DNA of 64,000 nucleotides from UBA8752 sp002336475 (lineage in GTDB: Bacteria; Bacteroidota; Bacteroidia; Flavobacteriales_D; Sanyastnellaceae), in NCBI GenBank assembly GCA_943846755.1, contig OX044365.1, positions 124,001 to 188,000 on the forward strand, read 5' to 3'. The notes beneath the pieces are model-generated. The model had not been told where the DNA came from and searched no databases. It worked only from the letters and a program-made list of their open reading frames with translations. This document shows positions 9,096 to 18,700 of this stretch, piece by piece. A program made the translations under genes and the position numbers. The first letter of the stretch is position 1; every line of letters starts with the position of its first letter.

Positions 9096-10199
9096 ATGAA
9101 GAAAGGCCGCGTTACGCTCCTCCTCGTCTTTGTCCTGTTGGTCCTCGCTGGGGCTGGCTACACTTTGAATCACCTGTACAAAAAGGAACAGGCACCCGAG
9201 GCTCGATATGGTGTGGAAGCACCGCGCATCGCCGACATCATCAAGAAGTCGGTGAGTTCGGGCACGATTGGGCCCCGCAAAGAAATCCTCATCAAGCCGC
9301 AAATCAGCGGCATCGTGGATGCGCTGTTTGTGGAAGCTGGAGATACGGTCACGGCCGGAGCCGTCTTGGCCCGTGTGCGGGTGGTGCCCGATATGGCGGC
9401 ATTGGCCTCTGCCCAAAGCCGGGTGGAACGCAGCCGCATTTCGCTGGAAAACAGCCGGCGTGACTTTGAGCGCCAAAAGTCTTTGTTGGCTTCGGGAGTC
9501 GTATCTCAGCAAGATTTCCAGCAATCGGAAACGGCCTACCTCCAGGCCCAAGAAGAGAAGCTGGCTTCGGAAGACAACTTGCGCATTGTGAAAGAAGGGG
9601 CTGCCAGCCGCGCAGGTGAAGCATCCAACACCATGATCACCAGCACTGTCGACGGCATGGTGCTCGATGTGCCTGTCGAAGTGGGCAACCAGGTCATTCA
9701 AGCCAACACTTTCAATGAGGGCACGACCATCTCCAGTGTGGCCGACATGACGGACTTGATCTTCCGTGGTCAAATCGATGAAAGTGAAATCGAAAACTTG
9801 CGGGTGGGAATTCCATTGATCTTGTCCATTGGGGCCATGCCCGGCAAGAAGTTCGATGCCACGTTGGAATACATCTCACCCAAGGGTGTGCCAGACAACG
9901 GCGCCGTGCAGTTCGAGATTCGAGCGGCCGTGACCTTGGCCGAAGGAGACTTCATTCGTGCGGGCTTCAGTGCCAATGCCGATGTGGTGCTCGATCAGCG
10001 CAAGCAGGTGCTGGCCTTGAGCGAGGCCTTGGTTCAATACGAGGGCCCCAAGCCGTTTGTGGAGGTCCAGGTGGGGCCGCAGCAATTTGAACGCCGCGAC
10101 GTGGAGCTTGGACTTTCCGATGGATTGACCGTAGAGGTCTTGTCCGGCATTGTCGCCACCGATTCATTGAAGCGTTGGAACCAACCCATTTTTGACTGA
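9096..10199 (+). CDS. Periplasmic adaptor of the HlyD/MacA family
   Basis: 367 residues. A single N-terminal membrane anchor (residues about 5-25, VTLLLVFVLLVLAGAGY) is followed by the first half of a lipoyl-like domain ('VDALFVEAGDTVTAGAVLARV'-type beta strands). A coiled-coil hairpin comes next (about residues 110-170, rich in Gln, Glu and Ala), then the second lipoyl half ('GMVLDVPVEVGNQV') and a beta-barrel region. In MacAB-type pumps this protein links the inner-membrane permease to an outer-membrane channel. No TolC-like gene occurs in the window, so the channel must be encoded elsewhere. Confidence 0.88.
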   Translation: MKKGRVTLLLVFVLLVLAGAGYTLNHLYKKEQAPEARYGVEAPRIADIIKKSVSSGTIGPRKEILIKPQISGIVDALFVEAGDTVTAGAVLARVRVVPDMAALASAQSRVERSRISLENSRRDFERQKSLLASGVVSQQDFQQSETAYLQAQEEKLASEDNLRIVKEGAASRAGEASNTMITSTVDGMVLDVPVEVGNQVIQANTFNEGTTISSVADMTDLIFRGQIDESEIENLRVGIPLILSIGAMPGKKFDATLEYISPKGVPDNGAVQFEIRAAVTLAEGDFIRAGFSANADVVLDQRKQVLALSEALVQYEGPKPFVEVQVGPQQFERRDVELGLSDGLTVEVLSGIVATDSLKRWNQPIFD

Positions 10200-10990
10200 T
10201 GGCATTGATTGAGGAAATGGACCGGTCAGGGAACTGGCTGTTCCGCTGGCGGAGCTTTCTGCCCTTGCTGTTGTTCTTCGGCGCGGTGCCGGTGGTGCTG
10301 TTTGGCGATGTTTCATGGGCGGTGATGTCGCCTTCGCCGGATGCGACGTGGGTGTGGCCTTTGGTTTGCCTGGCCGTGGGAATGGCCGGTCAGAAGGTGA
10401 GGGGGTTGTGCGTTGGGTTTACACCTGCGGGCACTTCTGGTCGCAACACCAAAGAGGGCCAAGTCGCGGAGTCATTGAACACGAAAGGCATGTATTCCAT
10501 GTGCCGCCACCCGCTGTATTTGGGCAATCTGTTGATGTGGCTCGGCATCGTTTTGTACATGGGCCACCTTTGGTTCGCCGTGGCATTTCTGTTGGTCTAT
10601 GCCTTGTACTATGAGCGCATCATGTTTGCCGAAGAGCAGTTCTTGCGCGGCAAATTTGGTCAAGCGTACCTCGATTGGTCGTCTCAAGTTCCCGCTTTTT
10701 GGCCCGCCTTGGGCCAGTGGAAGTCTCCCGATGTGGGGTTCTCCCTGCGCAATGTGCTCAAGCGCGAATACAACGGGTTTTTCGCCATGTTCTTGAGCTT
10801 CGCTTGGGTGGATGGCCTGCACGGTTTTCGTGAGGCTGGATTACAGGCGTCGTTCTTTTCTTCGCCAGCCTGCATTTTCCAGAATTTCTGGGCCTATGCA
10901 CTCTTGACCGCTTTCGTCATCTTTTTGGTCCTCCGCACGCTCAAGAAGACCACGAAAGTCCTCGATGTGGCTGGCCGTGAATTTGTCTGA
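10199..10990 (+). CDS. Isoprenylcysteine/phospholipid methyltransferase-like membrane protein
   Basis: 263 residues with about five hydrophobic segments. The central motif 'CRHPLYLGNLLMWLGIVLY' followed by 'YYERIMFAEEQFL...Y.DW' is the S-adenosylmethionine-binding signature shared by ICMT and PEMT-type methyltransferases (RHPxYxG...EExxL). Its ATG shares one base with the adaptor stop (TGATG at 10197-10201), so it belongs to the exporter operon. The acceptor is unknown; a membrane lipid or lipid-linked substrate would fit. It is the last gene before a convergent unit, with only two bases between stop codons. Confidence 0.75.
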   Translation: MALIEEMDRSGNWLFRWRSFLPLLLFFGAVPVVLFGDVSWAVMSPSPDATWVWPLVCLAVGMAGQKVRGLCVGFTPAGTSGRNTKEGQVAESLNTKGMYSMCRHPLYLGNLLMWLGIVLYMGHLWFAVAFLLVYALYYERIMFAEEQFLRGKFGQAYLDWSSQVPAFWPALGQWKSPDVGFSLRNVLKREYNGFFAMFLSFAWVDGLHGFREAGLQASFFSSPACIFQNFWAYALLTAFVIFLVLRTLKKTTKVLDVAGREFV

Positions 10991-10992
10991 GG

Positions 10993-11784
10993 TCAGGTGA
11001 CCTTGGCGCGTCGGGCAATCCGGCGCAGCAGGCCGGGTGCAAAGCGCCCGAGCCAGTAGCCGAGTACTTCTTTTTTGCCAGGGGTGACCAGCGCTTTGTT
11101 GCGGTCGATGCCCCGCAAGATGACGGCGGCACACTGCTCGGCCGTGATGCCCTGTGCGGTGGCGTCATCCATGGTGCCTTGCGGCGAGCCATTTCCGGTG
11201 AGTGCGTTGAGCGATATGGCCGTCTGAACAAAGCCGGGGGCCACCATGGTGACGCGAATGCCATCGTTGTGGTGCTCAGCCCTGAGGGCCTCGAACCAGC
11301 CGTGCATGGCATGCTTGGCGCCTGCATATCCCGACCTGAGCGGGGCCGAAAACAAGCCCATCAAACTGGTGACCACGGCAAAATGACCGCCGCCGGCAGC
11401 GATCATGTATGGCAGGAGGGTCCTGGTCAAGGCCAAGGTGCCAAAGTAATTGACCTCCATCATGGCCCGGTCTACTGCGGGGTCCGTTTCGATGAGCTTG
11501 CTTCTTTGGCTGATGCCACCACTGTGCACCACGACATCAACGCCGCCGGTGTCTGTCCAAACGCGCTCCACCAACCCGGCCAATCCATCGGTGTGGGCGA
11601 GGTCAAAGGGGGCAAGGACAGCATCTGTTGCTCCAATCTCTTGGGCCAAAGCGGCCAAAGAAGCCTGCTTTCGGGCCGACAAAACAAGCCGGTCACCGCG
11701 GCTGTGGCAGGCGCGCACCACAGCTTCTCCAATGCCTGAAGAGGCGCCGGTGATCCAAATGGTGCGGCGAGGGGCCGCGCTCAC
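10993..11784 (-). CDS. Short-chain dehydrogenase/reductase (DHRS7-like)
   Basis: 263 residues with a classical SDR fold. The NAD(P)-binding TGASSGIGEAV is near residue 13, the NAG-position motif reads HSGG, the catalytic Ser is in VVTSLMG, and the catalytic YxxxK is YAGAKHA. An Arg after the nucleotide-binding region suggests NADPH use. The start is GTG at 11784 within a GTGA overlap with the gyrB stop, so it is translated as the second gene of the gyrB transcript. The substrate cannot be deduced from sequence. Confidence 0.85.
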   Translation of the reverse strand: MSAAPRRTIWITGASSGIGEAVVRACHSRGDRLVLSARKQASLAALAQEIGATDAVLAPFDLAHTDGLAGLVERVWTDTGGVDVVVHSGGISQRSKLIETDPAVDRAMMEVNYFGTLALTRTLLPYMIAAGGGHFAVVTSLMGLFSAPLRSGYAGAKHAMHGWFEALRAEHHNDGIRVTMVAPGFVQTAISLNALTGNGSPQGTMDDATAQGITAEQCAAVILRGIDRNKALVTPGKKEVLGYWLGRFAPGLLRRIARRAKVT

Positions 11785-13730
11785 GCGTCGATGTTGGCGT
11801 ACTTGGCGTTGGCCTCGATGAATTCCCGGCGGGGCGGTACGTCGTCGCCCATGAGCATGGAGAAGATGTTGTCGCTTTCGGCGGCATTCTCAATGGTCAC
11901 CTGGCGCAAGGTGCGGAACTCAGGGTTCATGGTGGTGTCCCACAATTGCTCTGCGTTCATCTCACCCAAACCCTTGTAGCGCTGGATGCCGACGTTGGCA
12001 TCGGATTTGCCTTTGAATTCCATCACCAAGCGGTCGCGCTGGTCATCGTCCCAAGCATAGCTCTGTTTGGAGCCTCGCTTCACCAAGTAAAGCGGCGGTG
12101 TTGCGATGTAGATGTACCCATTTTCGATCAGCTCCTTCATGTGGCGGAAGAAGAACGTCAAGATGAGCGTTTCGATGTGGCTGCCGTCGACGTCCGCGTC
12201 ACACATGATGACCACCTTGTGGTAGCGAAGCTTGGCCATGTTGAGGGCCCGTTCGTCTTCCTCGGTGCCCACAGTTACGCCAAGCGCGGTGTAGATGTTC
12301 TTGATCTCTTCGTTCTCGAAGATCTTGTGGTGCATGGCCTTTTCCACGTTGAGGATTTTACCCCTCAGTGGAAGGATGGCCTGGAACAAGCGGTCGCGGC
12401 CTTGCTTGGCCGTACCTCCAGCAGAGTCACCCTCAACGAGGAACACTTCGCACAAGGCGGGGTCCTTTTCTGAGCAGTCGGCGAGCTTACCTGGCAATCC
12501 AGAACCGCCCATGACCGTCTTCCGCTGAACCATTTCGCGTGCTTTGCGCGCGGCGTGGCGTGCTTGCGCTGCGAGGATGACCTTCTGAACGATGGTCTTG
12601 GCGTCGTTGGGATGCTCTTCGAGGTAATCGGAGAGCATGCCGCGAACGGCTTGGGATACGGCCTTGGTCACCTCCTTGTTGCCGAGCTTGGTTTTGGTTT
12701 GCCCTTCAAATTGGGGCTCCATGACCTTAACGCTGACGATGGCGGTGAGCCCTTCGCGGAAGTCGTCTCCGCTGATGTCGAACTTGAGCTTGTCGAGCAT
12801 GCCCGATCCGTCGGCATACTTTTTCAAAGTGTCGGTCAGTCCACGGCGGAAACCGCTTAGGTGGGTGCCGCCTTCGTGGGTGTTGATGTTGTTGACGTAG
12901 CTGTGGAGGCTCTCGTTGAACGAAGTGTTGTAGATCATCGCCACTTCGACGGGGATGTCGTCTACTTCACCTTCGACGTGGATCACGTCAGCAATGAGCT
13001 GCTCCCTGTTCTGGTCGATGTAGGCTACAAATTCCTTGAGTCCAGTCTCGCTGTGGAACTGCTCTGTGGGATGTTCTCCTTCTTCATCGGTCACCCGCTC
13101 ATCTGTGAGCGTCAGTGTGATGCCCTTGTTGAGGAACGAAAGCTCGCGCAAGCGGCGGGCGAGGGTGTCATAGCTGTATTCGAGGGTGTCTGTGAAGATC
13201 TCAGGGTCAGGCTGAAACGTCACAGAAGTACCGGTGCGGTCGGTGGTTCCAATTTCCCGGGTAGGGTAGGTGGCCTTTCCTTGCTTGTACTCTTGCTCCC
13301 ACATCTTGCCTTCGCGGTGCACTTCGGCGCGCAGGTGAATGGAGAGTGCGTTCACACAGCTGACACCCACTCCGTGGAGTCCGCCAGAGACCTTGTAGCT
13401 GTCCTTGTCGAATTTACCTCCGGCACCAATCTTGGTCATCACGACCTCCAAGGCGCTTATGCCTTCTTTGGTGTGCATGGCGACCGGGATGCCCCGGCCA
13501 TTGTCGTGGACTGTAACGCCGTTACTCGGCGTGATCGCCACATCGATGGTGTCGCAGTGACCGGCCAGAGCCTCGTCAATGGAGTTGTCTATGACCTCGT
13601 AAACCAAATGGTGCAATCCCCGGGCGCCCACGTCTCCGATGTACATCGAGGGACGCTTGCGCACGTGCTCCATTCCCTCCAGGGCCTGAATGCTGTCCGC
13701 TCCGTAATTGTTCTTCTTCTCTTCGCTCAT
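11781..13730 (-). CDS. gyrB: DNA gyrase subunit B
   Basis: 649 residues. It is the ATPase subunit of the type IIA topoisomerase that introduces negative supercoils together with GyrA. The N-terminal GHKL ATPase is seen as 'MYIGDVGARGLHHLVYEVIDN', 'DNGRGIPV' and 'GGLHGVGVSCVNALS'. The Toprim domain has 'EVFLVEGDSAGGTAKQGRD' and the acidic 'IMCDADVDGSHI'. The C-terminus carries 'QRYKGLGEMNAEQLWDTTM'. ATG 13730 is chosen because the longer reading from 13766 would contain the -7 box. ParE is the main alternative, but the length and C-terminal signature fit GyrB of Bacteroidota. Confidence 0.95.
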   Translation of the reverse strand: MSEEKKNNYGADSIQALEGMEHVRKRPSMYIGDVGARGLHHLVYEVIDNSIDEALAGHCDTIDVAITPSNGVTVHDNGRGIPVAMHTKEGISALEVVMTKIGAGGKFDKDSYKVSGGLHGVGVSCVNALSIHLRAEVHREGKMWEQEYKQGKATYPTREIGTTDRTGTSVTFQPDPEIFTDTLEYSYDTLARRLRELSFLNKGITLTLTDERVTDEEGEHPTEQFHSETGLKEFVAYIDQNREQLIADVIHVEGEVDDIPVEVAMIYNTSFNESLHSYVNNINTHEGGTHLSGFRRGLTDTLKKYADGSGMLDKLKFDISGDDFREGLTAIVSVKVMEPQFEGQTKTKLGNKEVTKAVSQAVRGMLSDYLEEHPNDAKTIVQKVILAAQARHAARKAREMVQRKTVMGGSGLPGKLADCSEKDPALCEVFLVEGDSAGGTAKQGRDRLFQAILPLRGKILNVEKAMHHKIFENEEIKNIYTALGVTVGTEEDERALNMAKLRYHKVVIMCDADVDGSHIETLILTFFFRHMKELIENGYIYIATPPLYLVKRGSKQSYAWDDDQRDRLVMEFKGKSDANVGIQRYKGLGEMNAEQLWDTTMNPEFRTLRQVTIENAAESDNIFSMLMGDDVPPRREFIEANAKYANIDA

Positions 13731-13752
13731 CTCCGCGATTTTTGACGTCCCA

Positions 13753-13760
13753 CGAAAATA
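13753..13760 (-). promoter_or_regulatory. -7 box TATTTTCG upstream of gyrB
   Basis: Reading the minus strand, TATTTTCG lies 22 nt before the gyrB ATG. An identical box precedes the S46 peptidase gene. It fits TAnnTTTG with one change at the seventh position, a substitution that recurs at several genes here. Confidence 0.5.
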
Positions 13761-13809
13761 ACCCACAACCTGATGAAACAGGTGATTTCAGGGGCTTTGA
13801 AAGGCCACT

Positions 13810-13851
13810 GTTTTCAACACTTTTGTTGCCGTTTTGTGGGGTTTTCAACAC
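13810..13851. repeat. Two direct copies of GTTTTCAACAC upstream of gyrB
   Basis: Perfect 11-bp direct repeats at 13810-13820 and 13841-13851, starting 31 bp apart (about three helical turns), on the far side of the gyrB promoter box. Same-face spacing suggests a pair of protein-binding sites. The 13731-13891 gap otherwise holds only the gyrB promoter. Confidence 0.5.
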
Positions 13852-13891
13852 CCGGCAAGTCCAGTGTGCAGTTTGTGCGGATGTCGAGGGT

Positions 13892-15739
13892 TTAGAACCG
13901 GTAGGAGGCCATCATCATGACGCCCATGCGCTGTGCTCCATAGCCGTTGAAGATTTCCGTAGACCCAAGTGGTCCTTTGGCTTCTAGACCCAGCGAAAGC
14001 CGGGCGTTATAGCGGTATTCAACCCCCAAATCGAGGGCCGTGTAAGCAGGAAGTTTTCGGGCAAAAATGGAGGTGGTGCCTCCCATGACAGGCCCGACGT
14101 CTTCTGCTGCAGTTTGAATTTCATCTTCACCCCCCAAGATTTGGGCAAAAGGCACGCGGCTTGGGGCATAACGGGCGCCCACAATTTCGAGCCCCAATTC
14201 TAAGAAAAGGAGTTCTTCGAGGTTCCATTTTCCGGAAGCGGAAAACCGCGTGCGGGGTTGGTACCAGGCGTAGGGTTGCCCGCCGGTTCCATAGGTGTGG
14301 AATTCGGCACGTGCACTCAGTTCAAGGGGGCCTTGGCCCCGATATGTCGCCTCGCCTATGACGCTGGCCACAGTCAGAGAATCGTAAGCGGCACTGAACC
14401 TTTGTCCTGCGCTGTCAAGCCCCGGTTCGTTGACCCAGTATTGGAACTCGCGGAAACGTGTGGTGCGCGCTTGGGCATTGAACGCGAGGTCACGGGTCAA
14501 TTTGCCCCTCAGACCACCGTACAATTCCAGGGCCCTGTTGGTGTTGGACAGGGCTCCGCGCAAGGCAGAATTACCTGCATTGTATCGGGCATCGAAGAAG
14601 GGATTCTGGTCAATCAGGTCGTGCATGGCATTGCGCTGCATGCCGCCATCTACACCACCGTAGGGTACAAATACGTCGTCGAGCAAACGGAACCTCACCT
14701 CTGCCATGGGGTAGAAGTGAAACGGCTGTGCGCCCCGCGCGTCAATCCACAGGCCAGCGCCAGCTTTGACCATATATGCGCCGCGCTCTTTGGTCACAGA
14801 AGGCCGCACGCCGATCAACGCGGCGCTGCGGTTGATGTTGGCAGCGGTGGAGTCGCCAACAGCTTCGAGTTGCGATCCCGTCAGGTGGGCCTCAAAATCC
14901 AGGTCATAACGCGCGCCATCGCGGTGGGTATGCAGTTTACCTGTGGCCTCTATGAGGTTTTCACGGCCAGGTGATTGGAGGATGTCGGGTTGCGGGAGGT
15001 TGCCCGGGGTTGGAGAGACCCCGATGGATAGTCGAGAATACGACAGGGCCAGGTTGCGGTGCACTTTACTGCTGTCTCTTTCGTGGTTTTGCAAGCGCAA
15101 AGCAGCACCTATTGTTCCGTAGTTCTGACGGTCGTTGGGGGCCGAAAAAAGCCCTTCTGAGGCTGCAGTGAGGTCCAGTCCATGCAATCCCCAAGCGTCC
15201 CTTTCCAGAAATACAGAAGCCGTTACGCTGCTGCGCTTGACAAAGCGTCTGAAGTAACCGTTCACGGCGTTCTTGGACCAGCCTTCGTCCACTCCAACGC
15301 TGTCCTTTCCGGTGGATCCAGCTGAACTCAGGTGTCGGAAAGACAGCCCCCAAGAACCTTGTCGGCTCCGGGTGTCGCCCAGATGCACTTCCAAAAGGGG
15401 CGAGGCGTAGAGTCCGAAACCAGCGCGGGCATGTCCCGCATAAAGGCGGGGCAAGGGGGCGTCCATTTTGACCGCGATGGGGGCGATGGTGCGTGAAACA
15501 GGCGGTGGCGAAGTGCGCTTGGATATGGGGGCGTAACCGATCTCGGGACGCTCGATGCCCAGGTCAACCGCACGGGGTGAGTCTGTGGGCTTGTCGACTT
15601 CTCGCAGATAAAGTTCTCTGTCGCCCACAAAGGTGACCTGCAGGCTGTCCTGCGCCATGAGTGGCCATGCCAGGCCGAGGGCCAATGTGGCACACAAGGC
15701 GCTGGCTCCCGAAAAGCGGAGTTGAGGGACGTTGATCAT
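13892..15739 (-). CDS. Predicted outer-membrane beta-barrel protein
   Basis: 615 residues. The N-terminus has a signal peptide (hydrophobic to about residue 29, ending LMA-QDS). The body alternates polar and hydrophobic residues, with many aromatic girdle residues and short turns, and the last residue is Phe (MMMASYRF), the usual outer-membrane assembly signal. No TonB plug or N-terminal TonB box is evident, so a porin-like or assembly-partner barrel is more likely than a TonB-dependent receptor. Its ATG overlaps the stop of the large TPR gene (ATGA at 15736-15739), which implies the two products act together at the envelope. No characterised family was recognised. Confidence 0.7.
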   Translation of the reverse strand: MINVPQLRFSGASALCATLALGLAWPLMAQDSLQVTFVGDRELYLREVDKPTDSPRAVDLGIERPEIGYAPISKRTSPPPVSRTIAPIAVKMDAPLPRLYAGHARAGFGLYASPLLEVHLGDTRSRQGSWGLSFRHLSSAGSTGKDSVGVDEGWSKNAVNGYFRRFVKRSSVTASVFLERDAWGLHGLDLTAASEGLFSAPNDRQNYGTIGAALRLQNHERDSSKVHRNLALSYSRLSIGVSPTPGNLPQPDILQSPGRENLIEATGKLHTHRDGARYDLDFEAHLTGSQLEAVGDSTAANINRSAALIGVRPSVTKERGAYMVKAGAGLWIDARGAQPFHFYPMAEVRFRLLDDVFVPYGGVDGGMQRNAMHDLIDQNPFFDARYNAGNSALRGALSNTNRALELYGGLRGKLTRDLAFNAQARTTRFREFQYWVNEPGLDSAGQRFSAAYDSLTVASVIGEATYRGQGPLELSARAEFHTYGTGGQPYAWYQPRTRFSASGKWNLEELLFLELGLEIVGARYAPSRVPFAQILGGEDEIQTAAEDVGPVMGGTTSIFARKLPAYTALDLGVEYRYNARLSLGLEAKGPLGSTEIFNGYGAQRMGVMMMASYRF

Positions 15740-18700
15740 TCTTCTTCGAAATTGGGGGTATCACCCGCAGACGTGCTGTCTGAAGGGGCGGCGACAGGTT
15801 GCTCGAGTTGTACGATGCGATCGAGCATGTCCAAGCAGGCATCTTGTACCCAGGGCTCTTGGATGTTGCTCTGCAACTGATCGATGGTGGTGCGCGCTTG
15901 GAAGTAGTCTTCCTGCGCGATGTAGGTTTCTGCCAGGAGCAAGAAACTGTGGAAGGACCAATCGCTTCCTCCGCCAAACCGGTTGAGCTGATCGAAGATG
16001 GCGGCTTGACACGCCACAGGATCGCCTGCCTCGAGGATCAATGCGGCGAGATGGTGGGTGGCTTCTTCTGCGTGGGGACCTCCTTTTGCCAGGACTTGTA
16101 GGTCGGCTTTGGCCTCGGGGCTGTTGTTGTCCATGAGGATCAAGGCCCTGTTGTAATGCGCCGCAGTGCGAATGTCCTCTGGAGTGCCGCTGTCCTCGAG
16201 AATGGGCCCTACGTATGCCAGGACGGTTTCGCCATCGCCCAATGCCCTGCTGCAGCGCATGATGCCAATTCTCGCTTCCAAGACATGGCGCTTGAGAACG
16301 GCGACTTGTTCGAGTTGCTGGTAGTGGTTCAATGCCGCGTCAAATGCTTCCCGGTTGTAACGCAACGTGGCGGCCATGACCAAGGCGGGTTCGTGGTAGT
16401 CGCTCAAAGGAGCGGCGATGACCGCTTCGAGGGCTTCCAGTGCGCCGGAGCCATTGTCGCTGTCGAAGTGGCATTGACCGAGGTGGAACCGCGCAGCCAA
16501 CAAGCGGATGCTGTTGGGATACTTCTCGATGAACTGCTCCAATTTGGGTGCAGCGGAAGCGCAGTCGCCCGAGAGCGCCAGGTCTTGGGCGGCAGCGTAG
16601 GTCTTTTCTGCGATGTCGTCTTCGGTCAAGCCCACCACATCGGGGAGGTTGTCCAGCTGTCCGCGTTCCACGAGGAGGGGTTCGACCAGCAAAAAAGCAT
16701 CCTTGGTGACTTCATCGTCGGGATACCGGGTGGAAATGTTGTCCCACAATGCCAATGCGTCTTCGGGACGGTTCTGCTTGATGGCGATCAATGCGAGGTC
16801 GACCAATGCGTGTTTGGCAAAAGGGCTGCCGGGCAATTCGGACCGAATTTGCTCAAAAGCAGTCTTGGCTTCGGACATTTGATTCCGCTCGATTTCTGCC
16901 TTGCCAATCGCGGTCAGGGCATCTCCCTTGAATGTGGTCTCTGGATGGGCCTCAAGCAGGCCTGTCATGCCTTCGACCTCACCGGGCAGGTCGCCGTTGA
17001 GTCCCAAGCACCGGGCCCTTTGGAAGCGGGTGTATTGTTGCTGTGTAGTGCCGGCGTCGAGGGCCTTGTCGTAAGCATTGACGGCACGTCCGTAGTCCTT
17101 GTCGATGTAAAAGCAATCGCCAATTCGCAGCAGCGCATCTGCGCGGTGCCCTCCAGGTCCAGCCCCAGATTCGGCATCGGCATATTTGCGAAAGGACACC
17201 TGCGCATCTCGGTATTTCCTCTGACGAAACAGGGCGTACCCTGCGCCGTATTCCCCCTCGTTGTACTTGGTTGAGTTGAAGGCGCCAGGTGCGTTGAGGA
17301 AAGTGCGGTAGTGGCTGAGTGCAGGGGCATCGCTGCCGGACTTCATGGAAATTTCTCCCTGCCAGTAGTGGCTTTCGGCGGCCAAGGTGGCATCCTCAGG
17401 AAAGCTCCTGCTGCGTTTAAAGAAGGCGTTGGCCTGGTCAAATTGCCCGCTTTGGAACAGATCGACACCATGGTTGAAGGCCAGCTTTTGGTAGGCTTTC
17501 TTTTCCTTGGGGGCCTTCCGCTGGATTTTGTCCAATGCGTCCAGTGCCCTGACATGGTTGCGCGTAGTCAGGTAGACATCGAGCAGGAATCCATAGGCCT
17601 CGTCCCTGCGCGGGCTGTCGGGGTATTCTTCTAAGTACTGTTCAAATGCGGCAATGGCGTCGTTGAAAGGGTTGAAGTCCGTCTCAAAGGCGAGTTTGGC
17701 TTGATTGAACAGGGCGTCCTCCCGGACCTCGAGGTCGTGGTCCATGGTGGCTGCCTTTTCAAAGGCTGCCTGCGCTTTGGGCTTTTCATCCAATTCCAAA
17801 TAAGCGCGTCCCATCGCATGGGTCGCGTACTGATCCAGCGCACTTTCGCCGCCCGTGGCCCGCATGAGTGCGGTGATGGCCGTTCCGGGGTTTCCAGTAG
17901 ACAATCGGCAGGAGCCGACGATGTAGCTAAAACCCGGGGTGCGTTCTTGGGGGTCTGCGTTGCTCCATGCCGATTCCAAATAGGGCGAAGCCGACATACA
18001 ATCGCCAAGGTGAAACAGGGCCTCACCCAGCATGCGGGTCAATTCATTGCGGTCTCCTCCTGCCAGGTCGCGCTCTTCGGAAAGCCACTCGGGCGCCCTG
18101 GCCGCCAATTCATCAAAGCGTTCTAACCGGTACAGGATTTGCCCGATGTAGAGGGGGACGGCATCCTTGAATGCATCGATGGCAGAAAGGGCTTCAAAGG
18201 CTTCCAATGCCGTGGTCAGTCTGTCCTCTGCAAACGCGATGTGGGCGAGGTAGTATTCAGATGCTTCCAGAAACTCGGGCTGTGCAGCGGGATCTTCCTT
18301 GACGCGCAGCAGGTCTCCCCGGGCACCTTCGAGATCACCTGTTTCGAAGCGCGCATGGCCCCGTTTGAAGTGATATTCCGTGCGCATGGACTTTGAAAGC
18401 CTTCTCGGATTGAGCGCGTCAAAAGAATCGATGGACTTGGCCCATTTGCGTCGGCGGTACTCATAGTTGGCCAAGGCCCATTGAAGCTTGGGAACCCAAG
18501 TGGATTCGGGATGCTTTTCGATAAAACGGTCAATGCGCCAAACGGCATCCTTGTGGTAGAGGTACATGGCGCAGAGTGCCGCGCTGTACTCGGCTTCCAC
18601 TTGCATCAAGGCTTTTCGGTCGCCCGCGGCCCCGTCACCAGCTGCAGGTTCTTGAACCCACGCATCGAACAATTCGATTGCTGCAGCATATTGATGGTGA

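Noticed and set aside
12861..13745. 294-codon plus-strand frame opposite gyrB
   Set aside because: Antisense to the highly conserved GyrB ATPase domain; no independent support.
16156..17274. 372-codon plus-strand frame
   Set aside because: It lies inside the TPR gene in antisense and has no start signal or known motif.
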